From Kappaphycus alvarezii (taxonomy: Eukaryota; Rhodophyta; Florideophyceae; Gigartinales; Solieriaceae), in the NCBI GenBank assembly GCA_002205965.3, contig NADL03000543.1, forward strand, positions 124,001 to 188,000: DNA of 64,000 nt, given 5' to 3'. The notes under the pieces were generated by a model. The model was not told the DNA's origin and ran no database searches. It worked only from the letters and a program-made list of their open reading frames with translations. A program made the position numbers and the translations under genes. Positions 25,411 through 36,942 of the stretch are shown piece after piece (position 1 is the first letter of the stretch; every line of letters begins with the position of its first letter).

Positions 25411-25533
25411 GGGGAAATTTTGGGTTATTTTAATGCATGGAAGATGTGGTCGGTTATATCAACGCGGCCAATGCGTTATGCCGGATACGTCGTCGCTGAT
25501 GGGTAACACTACAGTACAATAAATGACCTTCCT
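25411..25533 (-). mobile_element. 123-bp LINE-A-like tail with target duplication
   Basis: On the minus strand it ends GCATTAAAATAACCCAAA followed by a C-run, a subtype shared with 61005-61034. Flanking 11-mers TAGCAGTGTAG (25400-25410) and TAGTAGTGTAG (25534-25544) match at 10 of 11 positions and are the likely target duplication. Confidence 0.75.
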
Positions 25534-25710
25534 TAGTAGTGTAGTGTACTGCATGATTTGCACCCCTGCTGAGGGATTCGATCACAGTGCCGATACGTAG
25601 CTATTAAGATATTTACTCGTTGCTTACAGTACGTATGGTGGGAAATGCTTACAGTTCTCTAATATAAAAATGTATTGCGACAAAGGAGGAGCGACCGTCA
25701 TGGACCAAAA

Positions 25711-26110
25711 GGGGAGAACTTTGGGTGTTTTAATGATTGAAAAATAAGGTCGGCTGTAATTCCGGATAACATTGGTATGTGAAGGTACGGTCTTGCAATG
25801 TCACAACCTGCGCGTACGTCAAACACCCACTGATCCTCGTCCTCAATCGAATCTGGCTCTAATGAGTCGGCGACGTCGCTATTAACGTCGTCGTCTTCCA
25901 CAGAATTAAAGTCAGACCAATCCATCCAGCTAACCGGCACCCATAGGCGCTCAGTTCCATACGGACCCTGCAGAGGCAAACCAGCGGTCGTCTCCATGCT
26001 CGTAATAGCCTCGCCCGCGCGCCTAGTGTACGCCTGCCTATAGGCGACTTCGGGGTTGAATGTGATGGGGCGGCTTCCGAAGAAGATAAGGGCCTCCCAT
26101 CATCGACAGA
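25711..26110 (-). mobile_element. ORF-bearing retroposon fragment (LINE-A third subtype)
   Basis: The minus strand is open from 25997 through the 3' terminus. It reads VEDDDVNSDVADSLEPDSIE and later DVRAGCDIARPYLHIPMLSG, ending in the family-like terminus with TTAAAACACCCAAAG. The same peptide, slightly changed, is encoded at 56791-57014. The upstream part (about 26110-26000, ITFNPEVAYRQAYTRRAGE) has a weaker relative at 44800-44935. The 3' terminus ties it to the LINE-A group. The coding part is not a domain I recognise. Confidence 0.6.
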
Positions 26111-27266
26111 TGATGACCGTGAGGGGTTTGGTAGACATGAGGCGTTGACCGGTGGTGGGTTTGCACCAAAAGTGGCACGTTGGTGAATACAACCTATTCA
26201 ATTTTTTATTACTCAAAAGCACTCCCGTCGGGTCGAACTGCTTACGGAAGTTCATGCACTTATTGCTGCCTTTATCTAGTCCTTGTAATTACTCCCGCGT
26301 TACGGTCTGTACATATGCGGTGCACAATAAAGATGATCTGCCATAGGGAGAAAACATGAGGCTGGTTTCCTGGGATGGCAAAGTAGGTTACAGCCCTGGG
26401 AATATGGGCGATACAGCAATTTCGAGGGATCGACATTGAAACGAGACCAGTTGTTTGTATTGATGAGTTATGGAACCGGGTTAACGTCTGTTCATCTTGG
26501 AAAGAGGAAAGACTCGTCCGCGGCGTAGAGGTCAACTCCAAAGATGCCTTGCTGCACACCGCAAGGCAAACTGTGACAGCGTTCAAGTTTAGGACTTGTA
26601 CATAGTGTGCTTTATCAACAGACTAGGGAGATGGTTAGGTGTCGTATAGTGCAGTGGTTGGAATCAGCTTGCGAAAAAGCAGGAAAACGATGAAAAGAAT
26701 CAATTGGAAAGAGTTGGGTGGTATGGTATCTGTCGCCGAGTGGTGATAGTGGAAGGTAGGATTTGGAGAATATAGTACGTGACATTGTTTTCATGTGAGG
26801 ACGCTACGAGGTCAGTCCCTGTGTGAAGGGTTTTACGGTACAAGGTACATGGTATTAGTGAAGCAATGGCTGATGTAACAATGGCAAAGTGGCGTATGTA
26901 CGTACATGGTGCTTGAGTTGTGTCAACTGATGGACAGAGCGCCAAACCCTTGAAGCGCAATTGGACACGCTTGAATCCGATGGCGCGATGATTCATTGTA
27001 TAGTGGGCAGTGGCCACATCGGGATTGATTCAACGTGACCAGTAGTCTTGCTCGTGTTGAAGAAAGCGAGAGGTGCAGTTGCAGTTTGTCACTGGCGGTG
27101 CAGTCACAAGTGCAAGTCAATTGCTGGATGATAGAGTAGATGGCTACAGCATGTACTGTACTGTACGGATCCACTGCAAGTACAGTATAGAGTGGAATCA
27201 TTCAGTTTATCTCATTACAGTGCTCACTTGTTGTACTGTAATGTATTGGAGTTGGGAGAGTATACT
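26111..27266. other. Unassigned stretch
   Basis: No supported gene. Several overlapping 80-105-codon minus-strand frames are present, rich in Thr/Ser/His and without motifs. Repeated ACTGTAC words and their complements occur near 27150-27250. Confidence 0.4.
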
Positions 27267-27500
27267 GTGGTGGTAGATCTTTATTTGTCATACAATGTCG
27301 CACAGAGGCGTGCGGAGGGTATTTATAAATTAACTACGGATGCGGGCGGCGGGTAGAAACTTGTCGCGCCTGCATTATTTGGAGACTAAATGCAAAACGG
27401 GTAACGAAGTCGCGGAGCTCCTGTTGAGGGGAGGAACCGCGACGAGAAGCAGCGAAGGAAGCAAGGCGGCGGAAAAAAGCCTTACCGTCGTCGCCCAAGG
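27267..27500 (-). mobile_element. LINE-B 3' tail
   Basis: A 234-bp copy of the LINE-B tail in minus orientation, very similar to 59338-59570. It ends (3') at CTACCACCAC and begins after GGGCGACGACGG. No LINE-B coding sequence precedes it, so it is a 5'-truncated insertion. Confidence 0.82.
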
Positions 27501-29318
27501 CAGAGTATACTGTACTGTACACTGTACAGAATTGATGATAATTTTAAAGCATTACTGACCTCCGCAAGTTTTGTTTCTGCTCTTGTCGGCGCCCTATCGG
27601 CGCCCGCGCTGAACTTGGTGCGAGTGCCGGATCTATGTCCACTCGCATGTCCTGGCGATGCAACAACCATGACTCAAGATCTCTCGCTGTACCATTTTTG
27701 CTGATGGTTATTTCGAGTGGATTGTCGTCCCGCGCCCCCAACGCATGTGGAACGACCTGGGAAATACGTGTAAGGACGGCTCTTCCACTCAAACAGGGGT
27801 TTCAAAGTTCGCTATTTCCTATCGCTCGCTTTTCAACCTACTGTCTTTGTGACAGTCTCCGAAGGATTGCGCTCTGCGCAGCCCTGTCAGTCCGTCGGCA
27901 AGTTTGTTCGTCCGGAGTTTTCTTCGTCTCGGTTGTCGTCGTCTGTGAGTGGTCATGCTTACACTAGAAGTTTTTCAAGCAGTCTGGATCCCGTATTTAG
28001 ATGGTGAAATTTTCTTCTAGTCCCCCTTTTGTCCTTGTTGGAGTGGCTGATGATTTAGCCGTCGCCTGGAGATGTTCCTCTAGTCTTCTAGTGTAACCAC
28101 TACCTGTATGGTTCAGGGTTTGAACGCATTAAAAGATTCCTCCCACTAGGGGCGTACTGTAGCAGATTGTGGTTAAGGATTAAGAAGCGATGAATTTTAT
28201 ATTGCCGTGACCGTCACTCTATACCAGTTTGAGCAAACATCTCCATTACAGTGAAGGAACACTTATCTTCCCCACCGTACAGTTGAGTACCATGTCATCA
28301 GAATAAAGATTGGAGCACTGGGCCGTCGATTATAAAGTATACACTGTGCAGTAGGTATCGAATATAACCAAATTCTAAAATTTTCTGCCTCGGCAAATTT
28401 CAGATCAGTTGCCTCGCAGCACCGGAGAGGAGAAAGAATAATCTTTACTCATTACTTATCTTCAGTCCATAATTTCATGCCCAATCTAGATTGAAATGGA
28501 ATCCCATCACGCCGTTGTTCACGTTCAGAAGGGTCCACTCTCTCTCAGCATTCAGTCTCAGAGTCGAAAATACGACATTATCCTCCATGAATAAAACACC
28601 CAAACCTCCCCGTCGTCTCATATCTACTTGGAAACAATCTAGCTTTACTTAATTAATTTTTCCAATGGAACCTACTCCAGTAATTATCTCTCATTAAACC
28701 TTGAAGCCATAACGGTTTTATTGAATAAAATGTTCGACGACTGCGATAGCCATCGATACCAGTCAAAAGACCACTCCCAATTGCATTCCCCTATACCAAA
28801 CGCTGCTGCGACAGTTTCGTCCAACGCAGCATCCTTTGCAGCTGGCCTTGGGCCAATTTGGAAATGTTTTCCGCTGACTCTATCTCTATTACACAGACCC
28901 TCCTTTTCGAATCGAAAAGGAACCGTATTACATGCTACAAGGGTCAGACGACAAAGTAAACTACCGAATCATTCCCCCCCTCTTACATGTCCAGCCAGTG
29001 ACGCACTTTAAAGTGTTCCTCTATACCAATAGAAATTAGCTAGTTTACCCCTCAATGAACCGGCCCAAGTAAAGTAGTACTTGCCTCTTCTTTATCATCA
29101 TGCACACATTCCTAAAAATGTCATTTATCATTACTGGTGGGGGAAAAGCTTTGCTGCTTTATTAATTTAGAGACAGTGGCGGTTACCAGCCGAAAGGGGT
29201 ATGCATGATTATGGAAATGGGAAACTATCTCGTCTTATTAGAAATGAAATCAATGAAGCAAAACGCTTCCGTAAACCAAAAATTTTGATTTGCGCCTACA
29301 TTTTTGAGTAGACGTTGA
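27501..29318. other. Interval with a LINE-A tail remnant and a shared short motif
   Basis: About 1.8 kb without a supported gene. A short LINE-A terminus (AATAAAACACCCAAACC) ends at 28611 on the plus strand. At 27957-27980 there is a 24-bp string, GCTTACAC then GAAGTTTTTCAAGC with two bases between, repeated at 56078-56101. The 96-codon frame at 28721-29011 has no motif. Confidence 0.45.
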
Positions 29319-29832
29319 TGTTATACTGTACTGTAGTGTGTAAGTGTCGCAAACGTTGCCCTTAACACTTTAACGTGTCCAGGACAGAGATCTCAAAGTG
29401 CTATATTTTAAGTACTACAGTACACTCACTGGCGTCCCTCCCAAAAGGTAGAGAGCTACAATCGAGTGAGTTACAACTACCCCCGTCAACGACGAGTCCG
29501 TAGTAAGGGGGAAACGTTTGGGTGTTTTACTATTAAAAGGTATATCCGCTCTATCCCATGGTTTTCCAGACAGCCACAATCGACTCAAAAAGGGTACACC
29601 GACAAAGTAATGGGGAAGGAACTACGCTCCCTAAAATGCTACCTTCGGGCCAGCCATCAAGCAGGCCGTAGTAAGCCGCAGGTCGCCGCCCTGAGAAACT
29701 CTCTCTCTATCTCTAGTAAACTTTACTTTATTACAGCTCCTCTTTCAACTACCCTTCCTATCGACTAACGTCGCTGTCGCTAATTGTACACCGACGCGAC
29801 AAGGACAGTGCAGAAGGAACGGTCTCACGACA
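29319..29832 (+). repeat. 5' LTR of the copia-type element
   Basis: Runs from TGTTATACTG to CTCACGACA and pairs with the 3' LTR at 36541-36942. It is interrupted by the LINE-A tail at 29508-29666. The motif ACTGTACTGTAG near the start is shared by both LTRs. Confidence 0.88.
29508..29666 (-). mobile_element. 159-bp LINE-A tail inserted in the 5' LTR
   Basis: Flanked by CGTAGTAAG at 29499-29507 and 29667-29675, a perfect 9-bp target duplication. The uninterrupted site is visible in the 3' LTR (CGTAGTAAGCCGCAGG near 36779), which proves the insertion. On the minus strand it covers the last codons of the LINE ORF and the whole 3' tail, ending AAAACACCCAAACGTTTCCC. Confidence 0.95.
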
Positions 29833-30432
29833 ATCCGGATTAGAGGCTCTGCACTCTACGCTATCGAGAATAACGAAGTTACCATGCCGCTATCGCGTAA
29901 CCAATTCCGTTCGAAAGCTGAGAAGCTCAAGAAGAAGACGGAGACCACTGCAATTACGGACTCTACTTCGTTTGCGTTGCTACACATTGCTAAGGAACTA
30001 CTTGCCCTGTTCTTAGTTATTGATGCTCCATCTGCCACTGCGTCTGACAATTCTGCCCCTGCCGTGACTTCACCGGAGCCTGGAGAAGCTATAGACAAAG
30101 TTTGTATTATGCTCGCCGCACCGTCGGATATCTTCAATGAACAGTTCTTTAAGAATCCGTTGTATGGACTGGCTACGTTATACGGAACCGCTGACCTCTT
30201 TGGCGCTGGTGCAGTCCCTGGGGAGTACTAGTATAAACTTCAAACATCTGAAATTGACCGCCAAAATCGTCGCATCAAACTTCATGTTTGGTTATGCCAT
30301 GCGCTTGAAGTGAATGCTGAGTATGGCAAGGCTGTTATTGTGAAGTTCAAGCAATCAAGAAGATTTCCGAACACTCTCGTATCTGGGCAGAGTATTGGGC
30401 AATAAAGAGGGGCTACTGATGCCACCCCCACT

Positions 30433-31440
30433 GTGTCTCCTTCTCGAGGGGCGCCAGAGGCCCGCGCTACCACTGGCTCTCATGTTGCTACAGTAGGACA
30501 CCCGCAAGGACCTCTTCGCACGCAGAATGCAGTATCTCAAGACGCACGCTTCCCGGAACAAATGATGGCACATATTGGAGCCCACAATAGTGCTGCCATC
30601 CCTGTAATGGGTCCAATGGGACCATCACATTTTGAGCAATCGACTCTTCCGACACTACTGAAAGAGTTTACGACATTGGGTAACATGGCGCAGGAACCCA
30701 TTCCGCCTGGAATGACTCCGACAAATGGCAATCAAAATCCCCTAAATCCCCTAGAACTTTGATTATGTAGACCCGAAGAAGGCGATTTATGCTGTGCAAA
30801 TGATGAAATACGCAAAGTTTAACGGTGATATTAAGCAGGATTTAAGGGATACGATCAATATGTATGTCATATGCGCTCGCCAGTACTCTTTGACTGATAG
30901 GCAGAAGAGCGAATTCTTCATACATGCCTTTGACGGCGCAGCCCGTCGCTTCTTCATGGAACAGAGGACGCCGACCATGCCGTTCCCGAGAATGTGTGAG
31001 ATTATGGAAAATGAGTACAACAGTGACGCGAGGAAGTCACAAGTGAAGTCTACGCTCGAGCACGTAAGGCTTCTTTCTTTCATGCGCGAGCATGGTATCC
31101 ACGATATTACTGAGGGGCTCACTAAACTGGTTGAGCACATAAATGAGCTCGCTCCCAGTGCTGCAGCGGTTTTCAGTAAGATGCCAACATACAAGAATCG
31201 TGGACAGTGACGAAGAAGGGGTGTGCACAACCGTATTGCGATACGGTCGCAAGCCACGCCATGTTCGCTTGAAGGATGGAAGGGGTTATAAGAAGCATAA
31301 CAAGCCTGTTACAAGCCACTGGTAGTCGCAAAAACCATTCGAGGAAGCAAGACGTCTCGGGGAGTGTGTCCGTTGTGGTGAGCAATAGAATAGGAACCAC
31401 AGATGCGCTGAAGACACAACCAGGCGTCATGTAGAGAAAA
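30433..31440 (+). other. Gag region of the copia-type element
   Basis: The open frame at 30794-31210 contains KYAKFNGDIKQDLRDTINMY and MPFPRMCEIMENEYNSDARK, typical of a Gag capsid-type helical domain. Downstream, near 31370-31420, Cys and His codons spaced like a CCHC zinc knuckle are visible. It is broken, a fossil. Confidence 0.7.
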
Positions 31441-31771
31441 ACTTCAAGCAAGGCACTCAAGAAATCCACATAGTAGCTGATCTAATTCAGGATCATGAAG
31501 AAATGCTTAAGCAAGGCTATGACCCGCATGACACTTTGGAGAAGTGCGACTCAACGCAGGAGGCAAGGATATTCATGGCCTTAATGGGAAATACCTGTGA
31601 TCATGATTCGGACTCTGATTCTTCGAATCCCTCGATTACCGTCCATGCTGACATTCTTGAGGCTAAGTAACAAGACGTGTATATCAACACGCTCAGCGCT
31701 GAACTCCAAGAGCCGCAGGATTTTCGGTTTGGCGACGAGGATCAGTAAGACGTGATCCTAGTCGCCGGAAG

Positions 31772-32221
31772 TTGAAGAAATGGGGTGAAGATATCATCAT
31801 CATGTCCGAGCTCAGGGCCGCAGACCTTGTTCACCAAATGCACCGCACTAGGCCAAAACGGATTACAGGATTCTGTATCGACACCGGTGCCCCGCATTCG
31901 GTGATAGGACGAAAGGAGTTGAACCGCATCTGCAATGAGAATGGAGTGCATGACTGCAGGATACTCGACTCCAAAAAAAGCTTCCGTTTCGCCGATACAA
32001 CCTTCGGGTCCTTGGGAAAGGTATATATTGACCTTAACGCACCACGAGGAGCCCCAACTATCCGTGTTGGTTTGGATGTCTTTCAGGCCGACATTACTCC
32101 ACTCCTGGGAATGGATGTCATGGATAAGGAAGCCTTAATACCGTGTCTAATTTCGAGCAGGCTGGCCAAACGCAAGAAGATTCAAACGACAGATGGCAAG
32201 GAAGTATTCATTGATGACTAG
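31772..32221 (+). other. Protease part of the copia-type element
   Basis: Contains FCIDTGAPHSVIG, the active-site motif of a retroviral-type aspartic protease (DTGA), followed by a hydrophobic strand pattern and LLGMDVMDKEAL near the end. It lies between Gag and integrase as expected for copia. Confidence 0.8.
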
Positions 32222-32478
32222 TACTGCCCCATTATCCGCTCTCGAAGTAACCATCTGTATGCGGAAATGAGCTTCACACCTTCCATGTATTTTTCAAGAG
32301 CTCAGCAGTCTAAGCTCCATCGAAATTTCTTCCATCCTAGTGCATCAAAATTATTCAACTTGATTAAGAAGGCTAGACCGGAGCACGCAACGAAGGAGAC
32401 ACTTCGTGAACTGGAAGGCAGCAATGGTAAGTCACTGTTATCTACGAACTACTCCTTAATGGTAAAACGCTTCGGATC

Positions 32479-33100
32479 TTGAAATACTATGACCTATGCC
32501 AACGTACTAAGCCTGGGTCACATCGTTTTCGAGTCACAACCGGCGCAGAAGACCTGCGCTTCAATAAACGCGTCTTACTCGACGTTATGTACTTGCAGAA
32601 TGACCCGGTACTGCATGTAGTGTATGAAGCTTCACACTTCAGTGCCGCATCATTCTTGGACTCCATGACCACTGAAGGTATCTGGGATGTATTCATACGA
32701 TGCTGGTCTTCTGTATACAATGGACTACCTAATCGAATTCTTACCGATCAAGGATCTAACTTCGGAGAACGCTTCATACATCTCGCCAGATGTGCCGATG
32801 TACAAGTAGACCGCACCGGGATCGAGTCCCATTCACGTTTAGGCCTTGTCGAACGTTACCACAGTCCTCTATGCACGACCTACCGCAATATCATGCACGC
32901 AAGACCCGATACAAAGAAGCATATTGCCCTTGCATGTGCTGTCACGGCAATGAACGATACGTTAGGTCCAGAAGGATTTGTCCCCTCGCACTAGTATTTG
33001 GTGAGTATCCCCGAGTGCATACTGCTTCTGAGGCCACGCCGAGCCGTGCTACGCTCAGCGAACGAGCTGAGCTTGCGGAGGTGGCCCGATGGGAAATGTA
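32479..33100 (+). other. Integrase part of the copia-type element
   Basis: The frame includes RVLLDVMYLQNDPVLHVVYE, NRILTDQGSNFGERF and HSRLGLVERYH. The last two match the second catalytic Asp and the catalytic Glu region of retroviral-type integrases. Position before the reverse transcriptase marks copia rather than gypsy order. Fossil, broken at the end. Confidence 0.8.
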
Positions 33101-33107
33101 AACGCAA

Positions 33108-34127
33108 ATGGCGTCGCCTAAGCTCAAAAGAGCACTTCATCACGCTGTGCCACCAGCATGCGACCAACTATACGAGCCAGGTGATCAAGTCTTAGTCTGG
33201 CGAGAGAAGTTTGTTAACAGTCGTATTGGTGAATGGCTAGGGCCTTTCACGGTCATTGCTATGGACGCCGACAAGAAGCTTGCATATGTACGTGATGCGA
33301 AAGTTTGGCCTGCGAGACCACTCAATCTCGCGCAAGTGAAACCGTACTTCGCTCCGGAAGTACTATCTCATTCATTACTAGTTGTTATAGACCGTGGCAT
33401 GTCTTCCTTCAGAACGTCCCAAGGAGAAGTCGTATTGATGACAGAAGTTCTAGAATCTAATGATGAAAGGCCGCATAGTGAGGAGATGCGTCAAGCTAAA
33501 CTGGCTGAAGTCCGAGGTCTGTTCGATCGGGCAACATTTAAGGTGGTATTAAAGGAAAAAGTTTCCCCGGATGCAAACGTACTAACGGGCCGGTTTGTAT
33601 TGGCCATTAAGTCCATGTTGGACGGACAAATTAAGTATAAGGCTCGATATGTTATGGGAGGACACAAAGACAAATGGAAAGAAGTGATGGTTCATACAAG
33701 CAATACTCTGACCCCGCAGTCTGCCCAGCTTTTGCTAGCACTAGCCGCTATAATTGGTTTTGATGTGTGGTCATCAGACATACGTCAGGCCTATCTACAA
33801 GCTTCTGAACCCCGTGGGCCAGACATTTACCATCGGAACCCAGCCCCAGAGTTTTCCCTAGAACCGCATCAGTGCTTGAAGCTCCTGCGACCATTATATG
33901 GGCTATGTGATGCAGGAGACTTATGGCATACAACGTTAGACCGACATCATCGGGAAGAACTCGGCATGAGGCAGTGCAAGCTGGATGTCGCTCTTTACTT
34001 CTTTCTGGAGAATGAGACTCTTGTTGGAATGAGCGGTACCTACGTGGATGATATACTATGCGCAGGTAACAGTAAGTTCCTTAGAATAACACCACAGACA
34101 AACAGACAAACAAGGCGTTCGACATGA
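33108..34127 (+). other. Reverse transcriptase part of the copia-type element
   Basis: An open stretch with YKARYVMGGHKD, VWSSDIRQAYLQASEP, LKLLRPLYGLCDAGDLWH and GTYVDDILCAG. The YVDD box and the LYGLCDAGDLWH stretch are diagnostic of copia reverse transcriptases. The first part encodes the integrase C-terminal region, with a short strand-rich domain (GEWLGPFTVIAMDADKKL). Confidence 0.9.
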
Positions 34128-34203
34128 CAGAGGATTCGCTGTTGCCATTCGAGTATGTGGGTTTATTGCTCACAGAGGACCACGAGGGAGACGTGATCAT
34201 TGA

Positions 34204-34920
34204 TTAACACCACCATCTTCGAAAACTGGAGTGCATACCTCGCGATGCCACATTGAAACAGTTCCGATCCATGCGGATGAGACTGGCATGGTTATAGCAC
34301 TCTAGACCAGATTGTCTGTTTGAAATTGCACAATTGGCGCAGGTAACGGAGAAAATGTCTGCGGAGCAGACAACTGCATACATCCGGCTACTCAATAAGG
34401 CTATCAAGTATGTCATGGAAAATCGCACTCCACTTAAGATTTCTAAGCTAGATCATAAGACGCTTAATATCGTTGGTTTCTCTCATTCTTCGTTCGTTAA
34501 CAACCACGACATCTCCTCACAGCTTGGTCATCTTATACTCTTGGTGATGCAAGGAAAATGGTAGTACCAATCGCATTCAGGTCGTACAAGGCCAGGTGGA
34601 TCACTCGCTCCGCTATGTCCGGAGAAGTTATAGCGTTTAGCGATATGTTTGACTATGCCATTGCACTTTCTGCAGAACTCGCAAGTATGCTTATTCGAAG
34701 TATCCCAATTCAACTGCTCACAGACAGTAAGAGCCTCTTCGACGTCATCTCGAATAGTTCAAGGACTTCAGAGAAGAGAATGATGCTGGACATAGCAGCT
34801 GCACGTGAAGGGTTTAGGGACAAGGTCATTTCTGACATCGGCTTTATTCGAAGCTCAAATAATATTGCCGATAGGCTTACGAAGCGGATGTCGCAAGCGA
34901 TGCTACGATTTGTCATCTAG
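34204..34920 (+). other. RNase H part of the copia-type element
   Basis: Shows MVVPIAFRSYKARWITRSAM, QLLTDSKSLFDVISNSS and IRSSNNIADRLTKRMSQAML. These correspond to the copia RNase H with DSKSL and the final NxADxLTK motif. It is a broken fossil. Confidence 0.85.
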
Positions 34921-35011
34921 ACGGGACAACTACATGTGGTTCCCGAGCGATGGATCATACGCGGCGATGCTATTACTTGAAGTCCGCTCGGCTACGAGGC
35001 AGGTCACGATT

Positions 35012-36295
35012 TTACTTCGTGTATATCTCTAAAATTTCGGCAATGTGGACACCTTCTACCTTCCGGCCAGCACAAGCCTGAAGGCTTGCAGCATTTGACC
35101 TAATGACATACTGCTCCGCCGGGTCATAGATAATGCTATGACACGCATCGAGAATTACTACATGATTAATCACGCGGTCACAACCCACCAACCGTACCAT
35201 CCAAACCCCCGTGCTGTAACCGGCAACAATCTCAAACGCAGACCCCTCACGATGATTGTGGACAACGCTCCTATTCTTCGGGCGCCGCACACCGAGCCGA
35301 AGACCCAACCCCAGCACAATTGGTGCCACTTGCTTCAAGGCGCGAAGGTGCACACGTTTGACGGTAAGCGACACGCGGACCGTCGCGGCAGCATCCACCC
35401 CATGCAGTATCCAAACTCCATTCACAACGCCAGCCAACCCACAATCCGGCTCCTGCATACTGCAAAACGGTCCTGATGCGCTCCGTATATGATATGGGGA
35501 TAAATCCTCGGTCGTTCAACTCCCGCCAGGACCAGCAGTCACCACAGCTACTCCAGGATTTTCTTTGCAGTAGGGCATCGTCTCCCGAAGCACGTGACTA
35601 GAAGGGTCCCGAAGGTTGTAACGATGTAACGGTATATCACACGGAGGCCCTGTTGCCCAAGTTTCACCTTTCTTTCGCTGTTTACCAAGTGCAACTGTCT
35701 AGAAGAATACAGTACGGCTGCCGTGCTTGGGCATTGTGAGCGAATAAGGATCAACTTGGAAATAACCCCATTTGTCACACACACCACCCGCGGCAGCGTA
35801 CCAGATGCCTTTCTTGAGGGTGCGCCCCCCGACGGCTTTTCCATCCGCGACGCACATAGCATTGATTGACCACACCGTTCCACACCTAATGTCGTTGCTT
35901 TCACCCTCCGAGACGACATTTTGCTCACTGTCGGTGCTGACTCTCCCTTTCGCCTTGTTTTGCCCAAATCCAGCCTGTTGAAATTCTGGAATGTGCTCAA
36001 AGCACTTAACTTGCTCAATTAGTCCCCGAATACAGGCCCGCTTTGGCAATGTTGAGCTCTGGCTATTCTCATGGCCTTCCTCCGTAATGCGCCACCTCAC
36101 CGTATCTGGAATGCCAGCCGACAGAGGCAGTAGTTTGAGTCCTCTACTAAACCCCCAGGGAGTTGCACGATACCCCGGCATCACCCCCATGTTGTGCGAG
36201 CTATTCGTTCGCACGAGGCCTCCCCGTCTTTTTCCACCTTTTTTGCGTTTCTGTGGGGTGTAAAGTCGCTGCATGTTCTTAGCTGTGGCAAACAA
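35012..36295 (-). pseudogene. Antisense open frame in the 3' part of the copia-type element
   Basis: Between RNase H and the 3' LTR, the opposite strand is open over nearly 1.3 kb with about two breaks. Pieces read VRRPKNRSVVHNHREGSAFE and YDPAEQYVIRSNAASLQACA at the low-coordinate end and GYRATPWGFSRGLKLLPLSA and DIRCGTVWSINAMCVADGKA at the other. The residue mix is protein-like, with many Gly, Cys and Trp. I do not recognise a domain. Antisense accessory ORFs between pol and the 3' LTR are known in some plant LTR elements. This may be such a gene or a captured host sequence. Confidence 0.55.
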
Positions 36296-36540
36296 GGTTA
36301 GAAGCCGGAAGACGAAGCGGGAAATCTGGCAGAGTGTATTTTGTTTTCTGTCCTGTTATTTTGCTCTGGATGGATGGCGTATAAGTCTACCTTACTTGCG
36401 TAATTAGGTGCCAATCGACCACAAAGAAGCAAAACTGCACTTGGAATTGGTAGCACGGCATTTTTGCAATCAATTGCACAAATAATCAATTCCCCAAGAT
36501 AGTCTGGTCGCACTTTGATTCATGCGACAGCGGGGAATGA

Positions 36541-36942
36541 TGTTATACTGTACTGTAGTGTGTGAGTGTCGCGCACGTTGCCCTTGACACTGTAAGTTGT
36601 CCAGGGCAGAGATCGCAAAGTGCTATATTTTAAGTACTACAGTACACTCACTGGCGTCCCTCCCAAAAGGGAGAGACGCCAGTGAGTGTTCTGTTGTAAC
36701 TCAATCGATTGTAGCTCCCGCCCAAAAGAGAGAGAGCGACAATCGATTGAGTTACAACTACCTCCGTCAACGACGAGTCCGTAGTAAGCCGCAGGTCGCC
36801 GCCCTGGGCAACTCTCTCTCTACCTCTAGTAAACTTGACTTTATTACCGCCTTCTCTCTCCCAAATACCATTCTTATCGACCAACGTCGCTGATTGTACA
36901 TCGACGCGACAAGGACAGTGTAGAAGGCACGGTCTCACGACA
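36541..36942 (+). repeat. 3' LTR of the copia-type element
   Basis: A 402-bp LTR starting TGTTATACTG directly after a purine-rich tract (CAGCGGGGAATGA) and ending CTCACGACA. It contains a segment near 36674-36745, with two inverted gag-agag motifs around ACAATCGATTGAGT, that is missing from the 5' copy. Confidence 0.88.

Larger units (their letters stand above)
29319..36942 (+). mobile_element. Ty1/copia-type LTR retrotransposon, broken
   Basis: A fossil element of about 7.6 kb bounded by two LTRs that begin TGTTATACTGTACTGTAG and end CTCACGACA. Gag, protease, integrase, reverse transcriptase and RNase H parts follow in copia order, with a G-rich polypurine stretch just before the 3' LTR. 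The LTRs differ at roughly one base in eight where I compared them, and by a segment present only in the 3' LTR, so it is old. The coding part is broken in many places, about ten or more. A LINE-A tail sits inside the 5' LTR, and an antisense open frame lies between RNase H and the 3' LTR. No clear target duplication was found. Confidence 0.9.

Noticed and set aside
27340-27558. Recurring peptide starting MRAAGRNLSRLHYLETK at 27.3 kb, 59.4 kb and 2.6 kb
   Set aside because: It is the antisense reading of the LINE-B 3' untranslated tail. The sense strand has the LINE-B stop codon directly before it, so the conservation is that of the repeat.
30787-31257. 156-codon minus-strand frame
   Set aside because: Antisense shadow of the copia Gag frame at 30794-31210.
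29319-36942. Target duplication for the copia element
   Set aside because: The flanks (GTTGA before, GACTA after) do not match convincingly, so no duplication is claimed.
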